The notes: generated from the letters alone by a model not told the origin. A stretch of 44,421 nt of DNA from Patescibacteria group bacterium (GCA_019428815.1 JAHYJW010000007.1:1-44421), one strand, 5' to 3'; counted from the stretch's first letter, positions 8,548-16,727 are shown. Translations and numbers: made by a program.

Positions 8548-8643
8548 TCAATCCCCCTTATACACAACCAAACCTTGATCTATAAGGTTTTTCATTTTTA
8601 ATTCAACATCTTTCCAAAATTCTTTTTCTAATTTCTTTTTCAT
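8548..8643 (-). CDS. Possible 31-aa leader peptide upstream of hsdM
   Basis: A 31-codon frame (begins MKKKLEKEFWKDVEL, ends YKGD) stops 1 nt before an ATG that opens a 15-codon frame (8499-8546), whose TGA overlaps the hsdM ATG. The chain of abutting frames resembles translational coupling and the peptide is charged and helical. With this base composition short frames arise easily, so the call is weak. It could be a remnant or leader of the hsdM transcript. Confidence 0.3.
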   Translation of the reverse strand: MKKKLEKEFWKDVELKMKNLIDQGLVVYKGD

Positions 8644-8778
8644 TTCATTTCTATCACCCCAACACCTCTAGAATAAATTACTAAAGAGATTCTTTTATTA
8701 AAACCCTTTTAGAAAATATTTGTTAATAAAGCATCAAAACTTTTAAGAAGTGCAAAATCTACCAATATTCTATAAAAG

Positions 8779-9219
8779 ATGGATGATAAAGACAAGTTAA
8801 TTTTGTTTGAACTACTTCAAGATTGTAGGCAACCTATTTCTAAAATTGCTAAGGCTGTTAAATTACCTCAACAAACAGTAAGTTATAGAATAAGTAAGCT
8901 AGAGAAAGAAAAGGTAATAAAAAAATATACTGCAGATGTTAACTATCCTAAATTAGGTTATAGCAGACATTCTATTTATTTAGATATTAAAGGGGTGTTA
9001 GCTTCAGAGATTGAGAAATATCTTAAAACAATTACCGGAATTAGAGAAGTAAGCTGTTGTTATATGTTGCACGAAGTAAGTCAGTGGAAGGTATATGTTT
9101 CTGTATGGACTAAAACAATCGAAAGGTATGATGAGATACAAACTAAAATTTTAAGTAAATTCAAAAATAAAATAAAAAACTATCTCCCTTTTCAGGAATC
9201 TGAATATCTTCATATCTAA
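8779..9219 (+). CDS. Lrp/AsnC-type winged-helix regulator, probably 3'-truncated
   Basis: 146 aa. Residues 1-60 are an Lrp/AsnC helix-turn-helix (ISKIAKAVKLPQQTVSYRISKLEKEKVI). Residues 62-130 match the following alpha/beta ligand domain (YPKLGYSRHSIYLDI, then CCYMLHEVSQWKVYVSVW). Long DPANN relatives normally continue with a second half. Here the frame runs into antisense integrase sequence: the last ~11 residues (LPFQESEYLHI) are encoded by the complement of the integrase gene. I therefore read it as a truncated gene fused at a recombination junction near 9175-9183. A TATA-like ACTTTTAAG lies at about 8738-8747. Whether the shortened protein functions is unknown. Confidence 0.7.
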   Translation: MDDKDKLILFELLQDCRQPISKIAKAVKLPQQTVSYRISKLEKEKVIKKYTADVNYPKLGYSRHSIYLDIKGVLASEIEKYLKTITGIREVSCCYMLHEVSQWKVYVSVWTKTIERYDEIQTKILSKFKNKIKNYLPFQESEYLHI

Positions 9220-9763
9220 TATTCAAAAATTCCTCTGCTCTTGCTCCAGAATCAAATAATAAAGCCAGAAGATACCTTTCTCTGTTAGATTTACAAGATT
9301 TGAATAGTTTGATTATCTCTTGTTCTTTCAAGTAATCTGGAGTTTTAGTAATCCTTCTTGTGTCAAGCCATCCAGCAAGTTCTGTTGCTTTTGCTTCTCC
9401 TAATTTCCATTTCAAATAAATCTTCAAAGCAATTTTAATATCTCTCTTGCTTTCATGAGAATAAGGTTTATTTTTGAAAGATAAAATTGAATCAGAACTA
9501 ATTGCTTTTTCAAATTTCTCAATATCTTTTAATTCAAGTTCAGAAATTGGTTTATTCCAGAAAACAAAAGGAACTTTCAATAAATCAAGATATTTCAACT
9601 GCCTTCCAACTGAAACTCTTCTTCCCCTGTTTACTTTTCCAATCTCTAAATCATGCAAAAACTTAACAATATCTTCCTTGTTTTCTTCTGCTGTTTTCCA
9701 ATCTTTCAAGGATTTTAGTCTTGCTTCTATGTTTCTATTGTGTATTGAAATCTTTTCTGCCAT
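9161..9763 (-). pseudogene. Truncated tyrosine recombinase (integrase) next to tRNA-Glu
   Basis: 200 codons from the ATG at 9763. I prefer this start to the upstream in-frame ATG at 9886, which lies inside tRNA-Glu, because a TATA-like TTTTTATATT lies about 25 nt before 9763. The N-terminal SAM-like DNA-binding domain (about 20-115) is intact and the catalytic domain has begun: SGARAEEFLNIRYEDIQ, with the first catalytic arginine (R175). The frame then ends after about 25 residues, so the lysine, HxxR and nucleophilic tyrosine are absent. It cannot be an active recombinase. It lies just downstream of the tRNA-Glu 3' end, the classic place for archaeal integrated elements, and overlaps the Lrp-like gene tail to tail. 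Confidence 0.78.
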
Positions 9764-9856
9764 TTCTTTATTTTGAATGCAGAATATAAAAATGCGTGGA
9801 TACACTGTATACACTTTTCGTCGGTATAATTGCATCGATGTAGCACTAAAAATATA

Positions 9857-9929
9857 CGCCCCGACCGGGATTCGAACCCGGGTCACGGCCGTGAAAGGGC
9901 CGCATTCTTGGCCTCTGAACTATCGGGGC
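9857..9929 (-). tRNA. tRNA-Glu(UUC)
   Basis: Cloverleaf on the minus strand: acceptor GCCCCGA with TCGGGGC, anticodon stem CGGCC/GGCCG around loop CTTTCAC (anticodon TTC), T-arm CCGGG/CCCGG around TTCGAAT, discriminator G at 9857. There is no intron, unlike the other four tRNAs here. No CCA is encoded. The broken integrase begins 94 bp beyond its 3' end, making this the probable attachment site of the adjacent island. The tRNA looks intact. Confidence 0.95.
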
Positions 9930-10089
9930 AAAACGCTCTTTTATTCAGAAATTAAGAGATACTTAAAATTTTCCCTTTATTAAGAATTTATGAAAGAGGA
10001 GTTTTCTCTTTTTAAATCTTATTTGAGAAGCAAAGAGGTAGATAATTGTGAAAATAGCTTTTAATACTGTTAAAGGAAAAAATTAAAAT

Positions 10090-10827
10090 TTATTCTTTTA
10101 TTTTTATCTCGGCAACAACCGGATTATGATCTGAAATGTGATTGTTTGTACATTCTACACTTATAAATTTGAATTTTTCTTTATCAATGATTATATAATC
10201 CAAGGTAACTGGGACTTTATCGTGCGAAAAATCATTTGGCATAAAAGATTTATATGGTTTAATTGAATATGAGATCTCATAATCTTTCTCTGCAATTTCT
10301 TTTAAATCCCTTACAATTTTCATATTAAAATCCCCCGCAATTATCGATTTTATCTTTTTTTCTTTGCACCAATTTAATGTTTGTTTTAGGTGTTCTTTTG
10401 AGCCCTTGTTTGTGTTCTCAAAATGAACATTAATTAAATTAATATTTCCTTTTGGAGTTTCTATAACTATGTGCATAAAACCAGATTTTTTATTCTTTTC
10501 AACAGGTGGCAAGATAATTACTTCTGAACATTTGATAGGGTATTTTGATAAAATTCCAAAACCATAAAATATCACCCAATCAACTGGTTTATTGTGCCAC
10601 TTATTCATCTCCATAAGCTTACCAAATTTTGAAGAGGGGTATTTAACTTTTTTATTTATCTCTTCAACTTGATTTTCCCATTTATCTTTTAATCTTTCAT
10701 CATATGCAACTTCTTGTAAAAAAATAATGTCTGCATTTTCTTTTTTTAGAAAACTAATTATCTTCTTCTTTCTTTTTTCCCATTCATAATATCTACATAT
10801 ATTTATCGTTAAAATTTTAATTTTCAT
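10090..10827 (-). CDS. Endonuclease/exonuclease/phosphatase (EEP) family protein
   Basis: 245 aa, no signal peptide. EEP-fold metal-dependent phosphoesterase: N-terminal KILTINI, catalytic/metal glutamate in FLQEV (about residue 58), NVHFEN, AGDFNM (D and N), LDYI, and the terminal SDHNPV with the catalytic histidine pair. Members include ExoIII/APE1 AP-endonucleases, nucleases and sphingomyelinases. This one is shorter and lacks the clear AP-endonuclease signatures, so I leave the substrate open. An AT-rich TATA-like stretch about 20-25 nt before the ATG suggests a leaderless transcript. It is preceded by a gene remnant and tRNA-Ile on the same strand. Confidence 0.8.
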   Translation of the reverse strand: MKIKILTINICRYYEWEKRKKKIISFLKKENADIIFLQEVAYDERLKDKWENQVEEINKKVKYPSSKFGKLMEMNKWHNKPVDWVIFYGFGILSKYPIKCSEVIILPPVEKNKKSGFMHIVIETPKGNINLINVHFENTNKGSKEHLKQTLNWCKEKKIKSIIAGDFNMKIVRDLKEIAEKDYEISYSIKPYKSFMPNDFSHDKVPVTLDYIIIDKEKFKFISVECTNNHISDHNPVVAEIKIKE

Positions 10828-10851
10828 AATATCCTAAAAATTATATTTTAT

Positions 10852-11118
10852 TTAAATCTGATGATTTGCAGCTCTCTTTCCGTGTTCGAGAGCTACTTTT
10901 GCACATTGAGTATATCTTGGTTCTACATTAGGGTCATTTGCGATAGATTCTAAAGTTTCATGTTTAACATTAGGATTTCTACTAACAATCCTTAATATAT
11001 AGCCATAACCAATTTCTTTTCCTATACCTGTTGCAATATGGTGTAAATAGTTTGGGTTGCAATGTGGGCTTGTGACTAATGAAGCTTGAATTTCCCAAGA
11101 GTCTGAATCTTTCTCTTT
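10852..11118 (-). pseudogene. Remnant of an LRV/HEAT-like repeat protein
   Basis: An open frame of about 88 codons lies between a TAA at 11119-11121 and a TAA at 10852-10854, with no ATG, GTG or TTG near its start. The peptide is clearly protein-like: repeated units such as SRNPNVKHETLESIANDP and NDPNVEPRYTQCAKVAL match the leucine-rich-variant/HEAT style in which an NPN turn precedes two short helices. Codon use is like neighbouring genes. It is probably the 3' end of a repeat protein whose 5' part was lost, its upstream boundary lying 29 bp from tRNA-Ile. Confidence 0.6.
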
Positions 11119-11149
11119 TTAAATCTTATTTGAATAAAATTCTAGAAAA

Positions 11150-11268
11150 TGAGCCTGCACGGATTTGAACCGTGGACCCCTGCCTCTCTTAGAAAACCAA
11201 GAGATACTAACCCTTACGAATCAGCTTCTTATAAGAGCAGTGCTCTGACCCGGCTGAGCTACAGGCTC
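11150..11268 (-). tRNA. tRNA-Ile(UAU) with a 44-nt intron
   Basis: Acceptor GAGCCTG pairs with CAGGCTC, discriminator A; D-arm GCTC/GAGC; T-arm CACGG/CCGTG around TTCAAAT. The anticodon stem is CTGCT/GGCAG with the loop split by an intron at the canonical 37/38 position (intron 11186-11229). The bulge-helix-bulge is textbook: loop CTTA pairs with intron TAAG, 3-nt bulges TA|A and AG|A hold the cut sites, and GAAG pairs with the TTTTC run inside the intron. The spliced loop is CTTATAA, so the anticodon is UAU. A TATA box (ATATTTATAAATAT, about 11289-11303) is centred ~28 nt before the 5' end. UAU is unusual in archaea. Confidence 0.88.
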
Positions 11269-11393
11269 ATTTACATTTGATACTGGATTAAAATATTTAT
11301 AAATATGTCTTTTTAAACTTAATAATTCAATAAATTCCTTATTTTTCCTTATTTTTCAGATTTTCTCTTTAATAACTCCTAATTTTCAAATAA

Positions 11394-11403
11394 GTTTATA
11401 AAA
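11394..11403 (+). promoter_or_regulatory. TATA box of the YchF gene
   Basis: GTTTATAAAA is centred about 25.5 nt before the ATG at 11424, placing the transcription start at or next to the start codon. The message should therefore be leaderless, the arrangement also seen at 25049, 29845 and 30404. Confidence 0.7.
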
Positions 11404-11423
11404 ATGTTTTTTTTACAATCTTT

Positions 11424-12614
11424 ATGTTATTAGCTTTTGTAGGTAAGCCCAATGTTGGAAAAAGTACTTTTTTTAAAGCAATAACCACATTAGATATAGC
11501 TATTGCTAATTATCCTTTTACAACCATTAAATCTAATCATGGGGTAGGTTATGTTAAAATTAATTGCCCAGATAAAGAATTTAACCTAAATTGTAACCCT
11601 AGCCATGGGTTTTGTGTTAATCATAACAGATTTGTTCCAATTGAGATTATGGATTTAGCAGGTTTAGTTCCAGGTGCGAGTGAAGGAAAGGGGTTGGGAA
11701 ACCAATTTTTAGATGATTTAAGACAAGCAGATGCCTTTGTTCATATAGTTGATATCTCAGGGACAACAGATTCAGAAGGAAAATCAACTGAAAATCATGA
11801 CCCTTTAGAGGATATTAAATTTCTAGAAGAAGAGTTAGACAAATGGTTTCTTAATATTCTCCTAAAAGCATGGAAAATTTTTGTTAAAAAGATAGAAACA
11901 GAACCTAAAGAGAACTTTTCAAAAACAATTGCTAAACAATTTTCTGGTTTAAAGGTAACTGAAGAAAATGTAAAAGATGTGATTAGAAAAGAAAATCTTC
12001 CAGAAAAAATAAGTCTTTGGGATAATGATGTTTTAATGAGATTTGCATCTTCCTTAAGGAAAGAAAGTAAGCCAACAGTAATTATTGCAAATAAAATTGA
12101 TAAAGAAAAAAGTAAAGAAAACTATCAAAAGCTTAAATTAGAATTCCCTAATTCAGTGATTATCCCTTGCTCTGCTGATTCAGAATTAGCTTTAAGAGAA
12201 GCTCAAAAAGCTGGATTAATAGAATACATCCCTGGAGAAAAAGGCTTTAAGATTACTGGAAATTTAAACGAAAAACAAAAACTAGCCTTAGATAAGATAA
12301 AAAAAGAGATTCTGGATAAATTTGAAAACGGTACGGGGGTTCAGGAAGTATTAAATTATGTTGTTTTAGACTTATTGAAATACATTGCAATTTATCCTAT
12401 CAGAAGCGTGAATAAATTAATAGACGGAAAAGGGAATATTTTACCAGATTGTTTTCTTATGCCACAAGGAAGTACCTCTCTTGATTTAGCTTTTTTATTA
12501 CATACTGATTTTGGAAATAATTTTATTAAAGCAATAGATGCTAGGACTAAAAAAGTACTTGGAAAAGACTATGTCTTAAAGCACCAAGATGTAATAGAGA
12601 TAGTAACTAAGTAA
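11424..12614 (+). CDS. ychF: YchF/Obg-family P-loop GTPase/ATPase with TGS domain
   Basis: 396 aa. P-loop GKPNVGKST (7-15), G2 region NYPFTT, DLAGLVPGA (G3, D77 onward), NKID (223-226) and a C-terminal TGS fold (ISxxDLAF-type HTDFGNNFIKAIDARTK, ending KHQDVIEIV). NYPFTTI and the SEGKGLGNQFL segment are typical of the OBG/YchF class. YchF proteins bind ribosomes and may prefer ATP in bacteria. Archaeal members, as here, carry a longer helical insertion in the middle and are sometimes annotated simply as GTP-binding protein. The start is fixed by the leaderless TATA box. Transcribed rightwards, away from the divergent tRNA-Ile. Confidence 0.88.
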   Translation: MLLAFVGKPNVGKSTFFKAITTLDIAIANYPFTTIKSNHGVGYVKINCPDKEFNLNCNPSHGFCVNHNRFVPIEIMDLAGLVPGASEGKGLGNQFLDDLRQADAFVHIVDISGTTDSEGKSTENHDPLEDIKFLEEELDKWFLNILLKAWKIFVKKIETEPKENFSKTIAKQFSGLKVTEENVKDVIRKENLPEKISLWDNDVLMRFASSLRKESKPTVIIANKIDKEKSKENYQKLKLEFPNSVIIPCSADSELALREAQKAGLIEYIPGEKGFKITGNLNEKQKLALDKIKKEILDKFENGTGVQEVLNYVVLDLLKYIAIYPIRSVNKLIDGKGNILPDCFLMPQGSTSLDLAFLLHTDFGNNFIKAIDARTKKVLGKDYVLKHQDVIEIVTK

Positions 12615-12718
12615 AATAGACTTATTTGAGTTTTATTTAATAATAATGATTATATCTAAGACCTCTGATGTTTATACAAAATAGGAAAATTTTAATATCT
12701 AGGAATAAGAGATTATAC

Positions 12719-13966
12719 ATGGGTTTAAGTAATTTTTTTAAAAAAATTTTTTTAAATGCTAAAAAAATTAAGAAAAATGAAAAGCCAAAAATTCTAAAAG
12801 AAGTTTCATTTGAAAATTTAGAAGATTGGATTAGAGATAAAGAAATAGAAATTAGAGAAGATGAACAAAAAATCATTAAAAACATCTCAATAATAATATC
12901 TGAACAATTAAAGCACCTAGATGAAAAAATAAAAATTCTAAATTCTGTTGATGTAAAATCAATAAAAGCAGAAGAAAAAATCAAGCTTGTTGTAAACGAG
13001 AACCTTAAAAAATACTTAGAAGATGTCTTAAAACTAAAAAACGATTTATTAAAAGAAATTAGGATAGAAGAAAATAACGAATCTTTTAAGGGAAAAGAAA
13101 AAAAGAATCTAAAAGAGTATTTTATGGGTTTAGACCAAATTTTTAAAGATTTTGAAAAAAGAACTTATACAAACTATCAAAAAGCAACAATTCTTGTGGG
13201 TAAAGAAATTGCAGAGGTAAATGAGATATTTAAGAAAATCTCAAAACAATTAAAAGATCTTTTTGAATTAAAGAAAGAACTTATTGATTCTCAAGAAAAA
13301 ATCATTGATGTCCAGACAGAATTATCTAATATTAAAAAAATTGATGTTTTTAACTCAGATATGGAAAAAAAGATTAAGGATGCTGATAAGAAAATTGAAG
13401 AAATAAAAAAAGAAAATTTAAAGATTTCTCAGGAAATTGAAGAAATAAAAAAAAGTCCAAAGTATTTAGATAGCTTAGAAAAAAAGAAAGAAGTTGAAAA
13501 ATTAGAAAATAATCTTGAAAGAGAGATTTATTCTTTAAAAAATAAAATTGATTTTAAAGAGTTAGGGAATGTTTTTCATTCTGATGAAAAAAGAATGATG
13601 ATTCTCAAAGACGCCAAAGAAAATTTTTTAGATCATTTCGAAAAAGACAGATGTGATGCACTTCTTAAATTAATCAATGAAATTGAAAATAAATCAATGT
13701 ATCAAGAGATTTCAGAGATAATAGATAACTTAAAAGAGAAACGAGAAAAAATAAAAGAAATTGAAAAGTTAATTGATGAAGATGCCTTAGGAAAAAGGGT
13801 GTTTAAACAAGATAAAAACCTTGTAGAGATTAATAATTTAGAAATAGAAAAAGAAAAGCAGCTTAAAAATACTGAAAAATCAAAAGGGAAAAGAAAGGAG
13901 AAAGTTGAGGAAATAATAAAGAATTCTAAAGATTTAGGTGCTATAGTTCAAGTAAATGAACCTTAA
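12719..13966 (+). CDS. Long coiled-coil protein, unknown function
   Basis: About 415 aa from the ATG at 12719 (MGLSNFFKKIF). A longer frame from 12668 exists, but a TATA-like TTTTAATAT about 30 nt before 12719 makes the internal start likelier. The protein is almost entirely charged helix rich in Lys/Glu/Ile, with heptads over about residues 60-390 and no membrane segment. The N-terminal amphipathic helix could touch membrane. No family recognised; its architecture recalls structural or SMC-like accessory coiled coils. It starts 104 bp after the YchF stop on the same strand but appears to have its own promoter. Confidence 0.65.
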   Translation: MGLSNFFKKIFLNAKKIKKNEKPKILKEVSFENLEDWIRDKEIEIREDEQKIIKNISIIISEQLKHLDEKIKILNSVDVKSIKAEEKIKLVVNENLKKYLEDVLKLKNDLLKEIRIEENNESFKGKEKKNLKEYFMGLDQIFKDFEKRTYTNYQKATILVGKEIAEVNEIFKKISKQLKDLFELKKELIDSQEKIIDVQTELSNIKKIDVFNSDMEKKIKDADKKIEEIKKENLKISQEIEEIKKSPKYLDSLEKKKEVEKLENNLEREIYSLKNKIDFKELGNVFHSDEKRMMILKDAKENFLDHFEKDRCDALLKLINEIENKSMYQEISEIIDNLKEKREKIKEIEKLIDEDALGKRVFKQDKNLVEINNLEIEKEKQLKNTEKSKGKRKEKVEEIIKNSKDLGAIVQVNEP

Positions 13967-14044
13967 GAATAATACCTGCAAATGAATTTAATTTTTAGAC
14001 GATTTTAAAGAGTTAAATTAAAGAGTTAAATGATTTATTAAAAC

Positions 14045-14701
14045 TTAAACACAGAGATTAGTACTCTGTTCATTAAGAAGAGAATTAGATATGTATATCG
14101 GAGAGTTAGTTCTTACTGCAATAGCAATTCCATCGCTGGGCCTAATATCTAAGTTAAGGATTTTTTCTTCAGTAGTTAAAATAATCCTTCCTAAATAAGC
14201 CCCGCCTTTTATTTCAGTTATTTTAACCATAAGAACTTGTATTTCATAATGATCCAAGATATCTCTTATAGTATCATGGCTTGTTGGTCTAAAACTAAAC
14301 TTTGATTCAATTCCTTGTTGAATTGAGATTGCCTGGCTAGATTCTATTGCTACGATCATTCCATTACAAGGGTTCTCTTTTTCTTTGAGAACTATAAACC
14401 CCTCTTTTGAAAAGTCAATATTTATTTCAGTAAAATTTTCCAATGAAAGAATCTCTGTATCATTTATCTTCCCTATGAATTCCGGAATTTCTTCTTTATT
14501 TTTTTCATTTAGATAACTGTTCAAATTATCAAAATTAAATGATTTTAAAAGACCAAAGTATAAGACTGAAAAGGTTAGATTAGCAATAAGTAAAATGATT
14601 AACAGGAATGAAGCCCAAAATAATCTTTTACTCGATTCTTTTTCTTTATTTGTCTTTTTCTTTATTTGTCTTTTTTTTATTTTTTTATTTTTTTCTTTCA
14701 T
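14045..14701 (-). CDS. Membrane-anchored DUF151 (bifunctional nuclease-like) protein
   Basis: 218 aa. A very basic N-terminus (MKEKNKKIKKRQIKKK) and one transmembrane helix (about 29-50) are followed by a linker and a DUF151 domain (about 95-218). The visible signatures are MIVAIESSQAISIQQGI, RPTSHDTIRDIL and the terminal LDIRPSDGIAIAVRTNSPIYIS. DUF151 proteins include a Thermotoga dimer with DNase/RNase activity and plant bifunctional nucleases; enzymatic activity here is not shown. It starts 16 bp after the Lon-like protease gene and is the last gene of the suf-led minus-strand cluster. Confidence 0.82.
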   Translation of the reverse strand: MKEKNKKIKKRQIKKKTNKEKESSKRLFWASFLLIILLIANLTFSVLYFGLLKSFNFDNLNSYLNEKNKEEIPEFIGKINDTEILSLENFTEINIDFSKEGFIVLKEKENPCNGMIVAIESSQAISIQQGIESKFSFRPTSHDTIRDILDHYEIQVLMVKITEIKGGAYLGRIILTTEEKILNLDIRPSDGIAIAVRTNSPIYISNSLLNEQSTNLCV

Positions 14702-14716
14702 TTTCTTTCATTTTTT

Positions 14717-15490
14717 TTATTCAAAAATTTCTCCATAAAAATACCCCATTGCTTCTTCCAAATCTTTCACAGGAATAATTGTAACCCCTGAGATTATTAC
14801 TTTCCCTTCTGCAATGTAATTTACTTCACAATATTCCAATCCATTAATAAAACCACAAGATTCTTTCTTTACATAATCTCTTGGGAGAGAGATTTGATCT
14901 GAAACGAGTAAAATTTCAATTCCCTCTGCCTTTAAAGCAGAAGCTTTTTGCTCAATACCTGAGGCAGGGCCAATAGTTCCATCTTCATCTACAAAACCTG
15001 TTATTGCTACTGTTTTATTTAGAGGTTTATCTTCAAGAAGCGAGACTAAAGAAACCGCCATTGCTGCTCCTGCAGAGGGCCCATCAATAAATCCCGCATT
15101 TGTTTTTATACTGTAAATAACATCAAGGTTTTCATCATTATCTAGACCTAGATAATCTTTTGCAGTTCTAACTGCAACCCTTGCAGAATTTTGGGTACTT
15201 GAACCTGCTGTTAACTCATTAATATTTACAAGTGTAAATCCCGAACCTTCTCTAATAGTTGTTTCTAAAAATGCTGCAACGCCTTTTCCATCATTATCCA
15301 CTCCAGGAATAGGGAGTAATGATTTTTTAATTTCTACATCTGAAAAATTAAAATTACTAACATTTTTAGACAATCCATTATTGTTGTTTAAGTCCTCAAA
15401 TTGAAATACAGATCCTATTGATATGCCTAGAGTAAAAAATAGTGCAATTGTAAAAAGGATTATAATGTAATATTCTGGTTTAAACTCCAT
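14717..15490 (-). CDS. Membrane-anchored Lon-like (S16) protease
   Basis: 257 aa. One N-terminal transmembrane helix (about 8-28), a linker, and a peptidase S16 domain without the AAA+ ATPase of Lon. The catalytic pair is visible: Ser139 in DGPSAGAAMA and Lys182 in GIEQKASALKAEG. The KTNAGFIDGPSAG and AITGFVDEDGTIGP segments are standard S16. ATP-independent archaeal S16 proteases of this sort are known; substrates are unknown. It starts 37 bp after sufC ends and is followed within 16 bp by the DUF151 gene. The shared operon suggests linked roles in envelope or iron-sulfur protein quality control, which is inference. Confidence 0.87.
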   Translation of the reverse strand: MEFKPEYYIIILFTIALFFTLGISIGSVFQFEDLNNNNGLSKNVSNFNFSDVEIKKSLLPIPGVDNDGKGVAAFLETTIREGSGFTLVNINELTAGSSTQNSARVAVRTAKDYLGLDNDENLDVIYSIKTNAGFIDGPSAGAAMAVSLVSLLEDKPLNKTVAITGFVDEDGTIGPASGIEQKASALKAEGIEILLVSDQISLPRDYVKKESCGFINGLEYCEVNYIAEGKVIISGVTIIPVKDLEEAMGYFYGEIFE

Positions 15491-15526
15491 GTTTTAAAAA
15501 AAGAATTTTCTCCTTAAATAACTTTT

Positions 15527-16291
15527 CTATTCTTCTAAATTTTTAGATTCTTCTTTTAGCCAACCATAACCTTTTTTTTCAAGTTGGTAAATTAAAGACT
15601 CATCCCCTTCCATGACAATTTTTCCATTAATCATAATAGAAACTTTATCTGGGTGAAGATATTCCAGGATTCTTTTGTAATGGGTTATTATCAAAATGCT
15701 TTTATTTTCATTCGAAGAGTTCTCTTTGATAAAATTTAGAATACCCTTAGAAACAGATTTAAGAGAATCAATGTCTAAACCAGAATCAGTTTCATCTAAA
15801 ATTGCAATACTTGGATTTAAAACTAACATCTGTAAGATCTCTGATTTCTTTTTTTCACCACCAGAAAAACCCTTATTGATATGGTAATCTAAAAATTCTC
15901 TTTTTAGGTCTATCTCCTTAGCTTTCTTTTCTAATAACTCTCTAAATTCTAAAACAGAAAATTTCTTTTCTTTTATTGAATTGTAGGCTTTTCTAATAAA
16001 ATTAGACAAGGTAATTCCGGGAATCTCCAGGGGTGTTTGAAAAGATAAAAAAACTCCTTTTTTTGCCAATTCTTCTGGACTTAGACCAATTATACTTTTA
16101 TTGTATAAAAGAATCTCTCCATGAATTATTTTGTATTTAGGGTGCCCCATTAATACTTTAGCAAGAGTTGTTTTTCCAGAACCATTTGGACCCATGATTA
16201 CATGAATCTTACCTGTTTCTATTTTAAGATTAAGATTATCAAGAATGATTTTTTCTTCACAAGCAACAGAAAGATTTTTTATTTCTAACAT
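15527..16291 (-). CDS. sufC: SUF system ATPase SufC
   Basis: 254 aa ABC-type ATPase of the iron-sulfur assembly scaffold; it binds SufB and powers conformational change of the complex in the cytoplasm. Walker A GPNGSGKTT (34-42), Q-loop FQTPLEIPG, signature FSGGEKKKSEI (about 141-151, with the KKKSE typical of SufC rather than transporters), Walker B IAILDETDSGLD (about 165-176) and the ITHYKRIL switch histidine. The PDKVSIMINGKIV ending is diagnostic of SufC. It starts 14 bp downstream of sufU in the sufB-S-U-C order. Confidence 0.96.
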   Translation of the reverse strand: MLEIKNLSVACEEKIILDNLNLKIETGKIHVIMGPNGSGKTTLAKVLMGHPKYKIIHGEILLYNKSIIGLSPEELAKKGVFLSFQTPLEIPGITLSNFIRKAYNSIKEKKFSVLEFRELLEKKAKEIDLKREFLDYHINKGFSGGEKKKSEILQMLVLNPSIAILDETDSGLDIDSLKSVSKGILNFIKENSSNENKSILIITHYKRILEYLHPDKVSIMINGKIVMEGDESLIYQLEKKGYGWLKEESKNLEE

Positions 16292-16304
16292 TTTTAAAAT
16301 TTTA

Positions 16305-16697
16305 TTAAAAACCTAATGCTTTTTTTGTGGTCTCTAAAGGTAAAAGGGCACATTTTATTCTTGCAGGGGTTATATCTATTTTCAAGAGGTCTAGCATATC
16401 TTTTTTTCCCATTTTCTTAATTTCCTCAAGTTCCATGTTTTTTATTTTCTCAGTTAATAATGATGAAGAAACCATAGAAATAATACAACCGCTTCCACTG
16501 AATTTAGCTTCTTTTACCTTTCCCTTGTCAACAATAAGATTAATTGTTATTTCGTCTCCACAAAGAGAATTATGCTCAGTTGCTTTATGAGTAGAATTTT
16601 CAAGACAACCCAAATTACGCGGACTTTTGTATAATTCAATTATATGCTCTTTGTACATCTCTGAAGGAATCCCTTTTTCCATTTTGTTTTTATTCAA
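16305..16697 (-). CDS. sufU: SufU-type sulfur-transfer/scaffold protein
   Basis: 130 aa, IscU-like fold. The ligand set is complete: C46 and D48 in LCGDEI, C71 in GSGCIIS and C116 in RIKCALLP. An ~18-residue stretch between the second and third cysteine regions matches SufU rather than IscU. SufU binds zinc and accepts persulfide from SufS, as in Gram-positive bacteria. It lies between sufS (31 bp) and sufC (14 bp). The short Lys/Glu-rich N-terminus before EMYKEHIIELYKSPRN is ordinary. Confidence 0.92.
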   Translation of the reverse strand: MNKNKMEKGIPSEMYKEHIIELYKSPRNLGCLENSTHKATEHNSLCGDEITINLIVDKGKVKEAKFSGSGCIISMVSSSLLTEKIKNMELEEIKKMGKKDMLDLLKIDITPARIKCALLPLETTKKALGF

Positions 16698-16727
16698 ACT
16701 TTTATTTTTTATTTTTTGTTCAAGTTT

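Noticed and set aside
9161-9886. Integrase start at 9886
   Set aside because: That ATG lies inside tRNA-Glu; the ATG at 9763 has a TATA element at the correct distance and begins the conserved domain.
9777-9983. 68-codon plus-strand frame over tRNA-Glu
   Set aside because: It is the antisense translation of a tRNA (APTGIRTRVT...), a common artefact.
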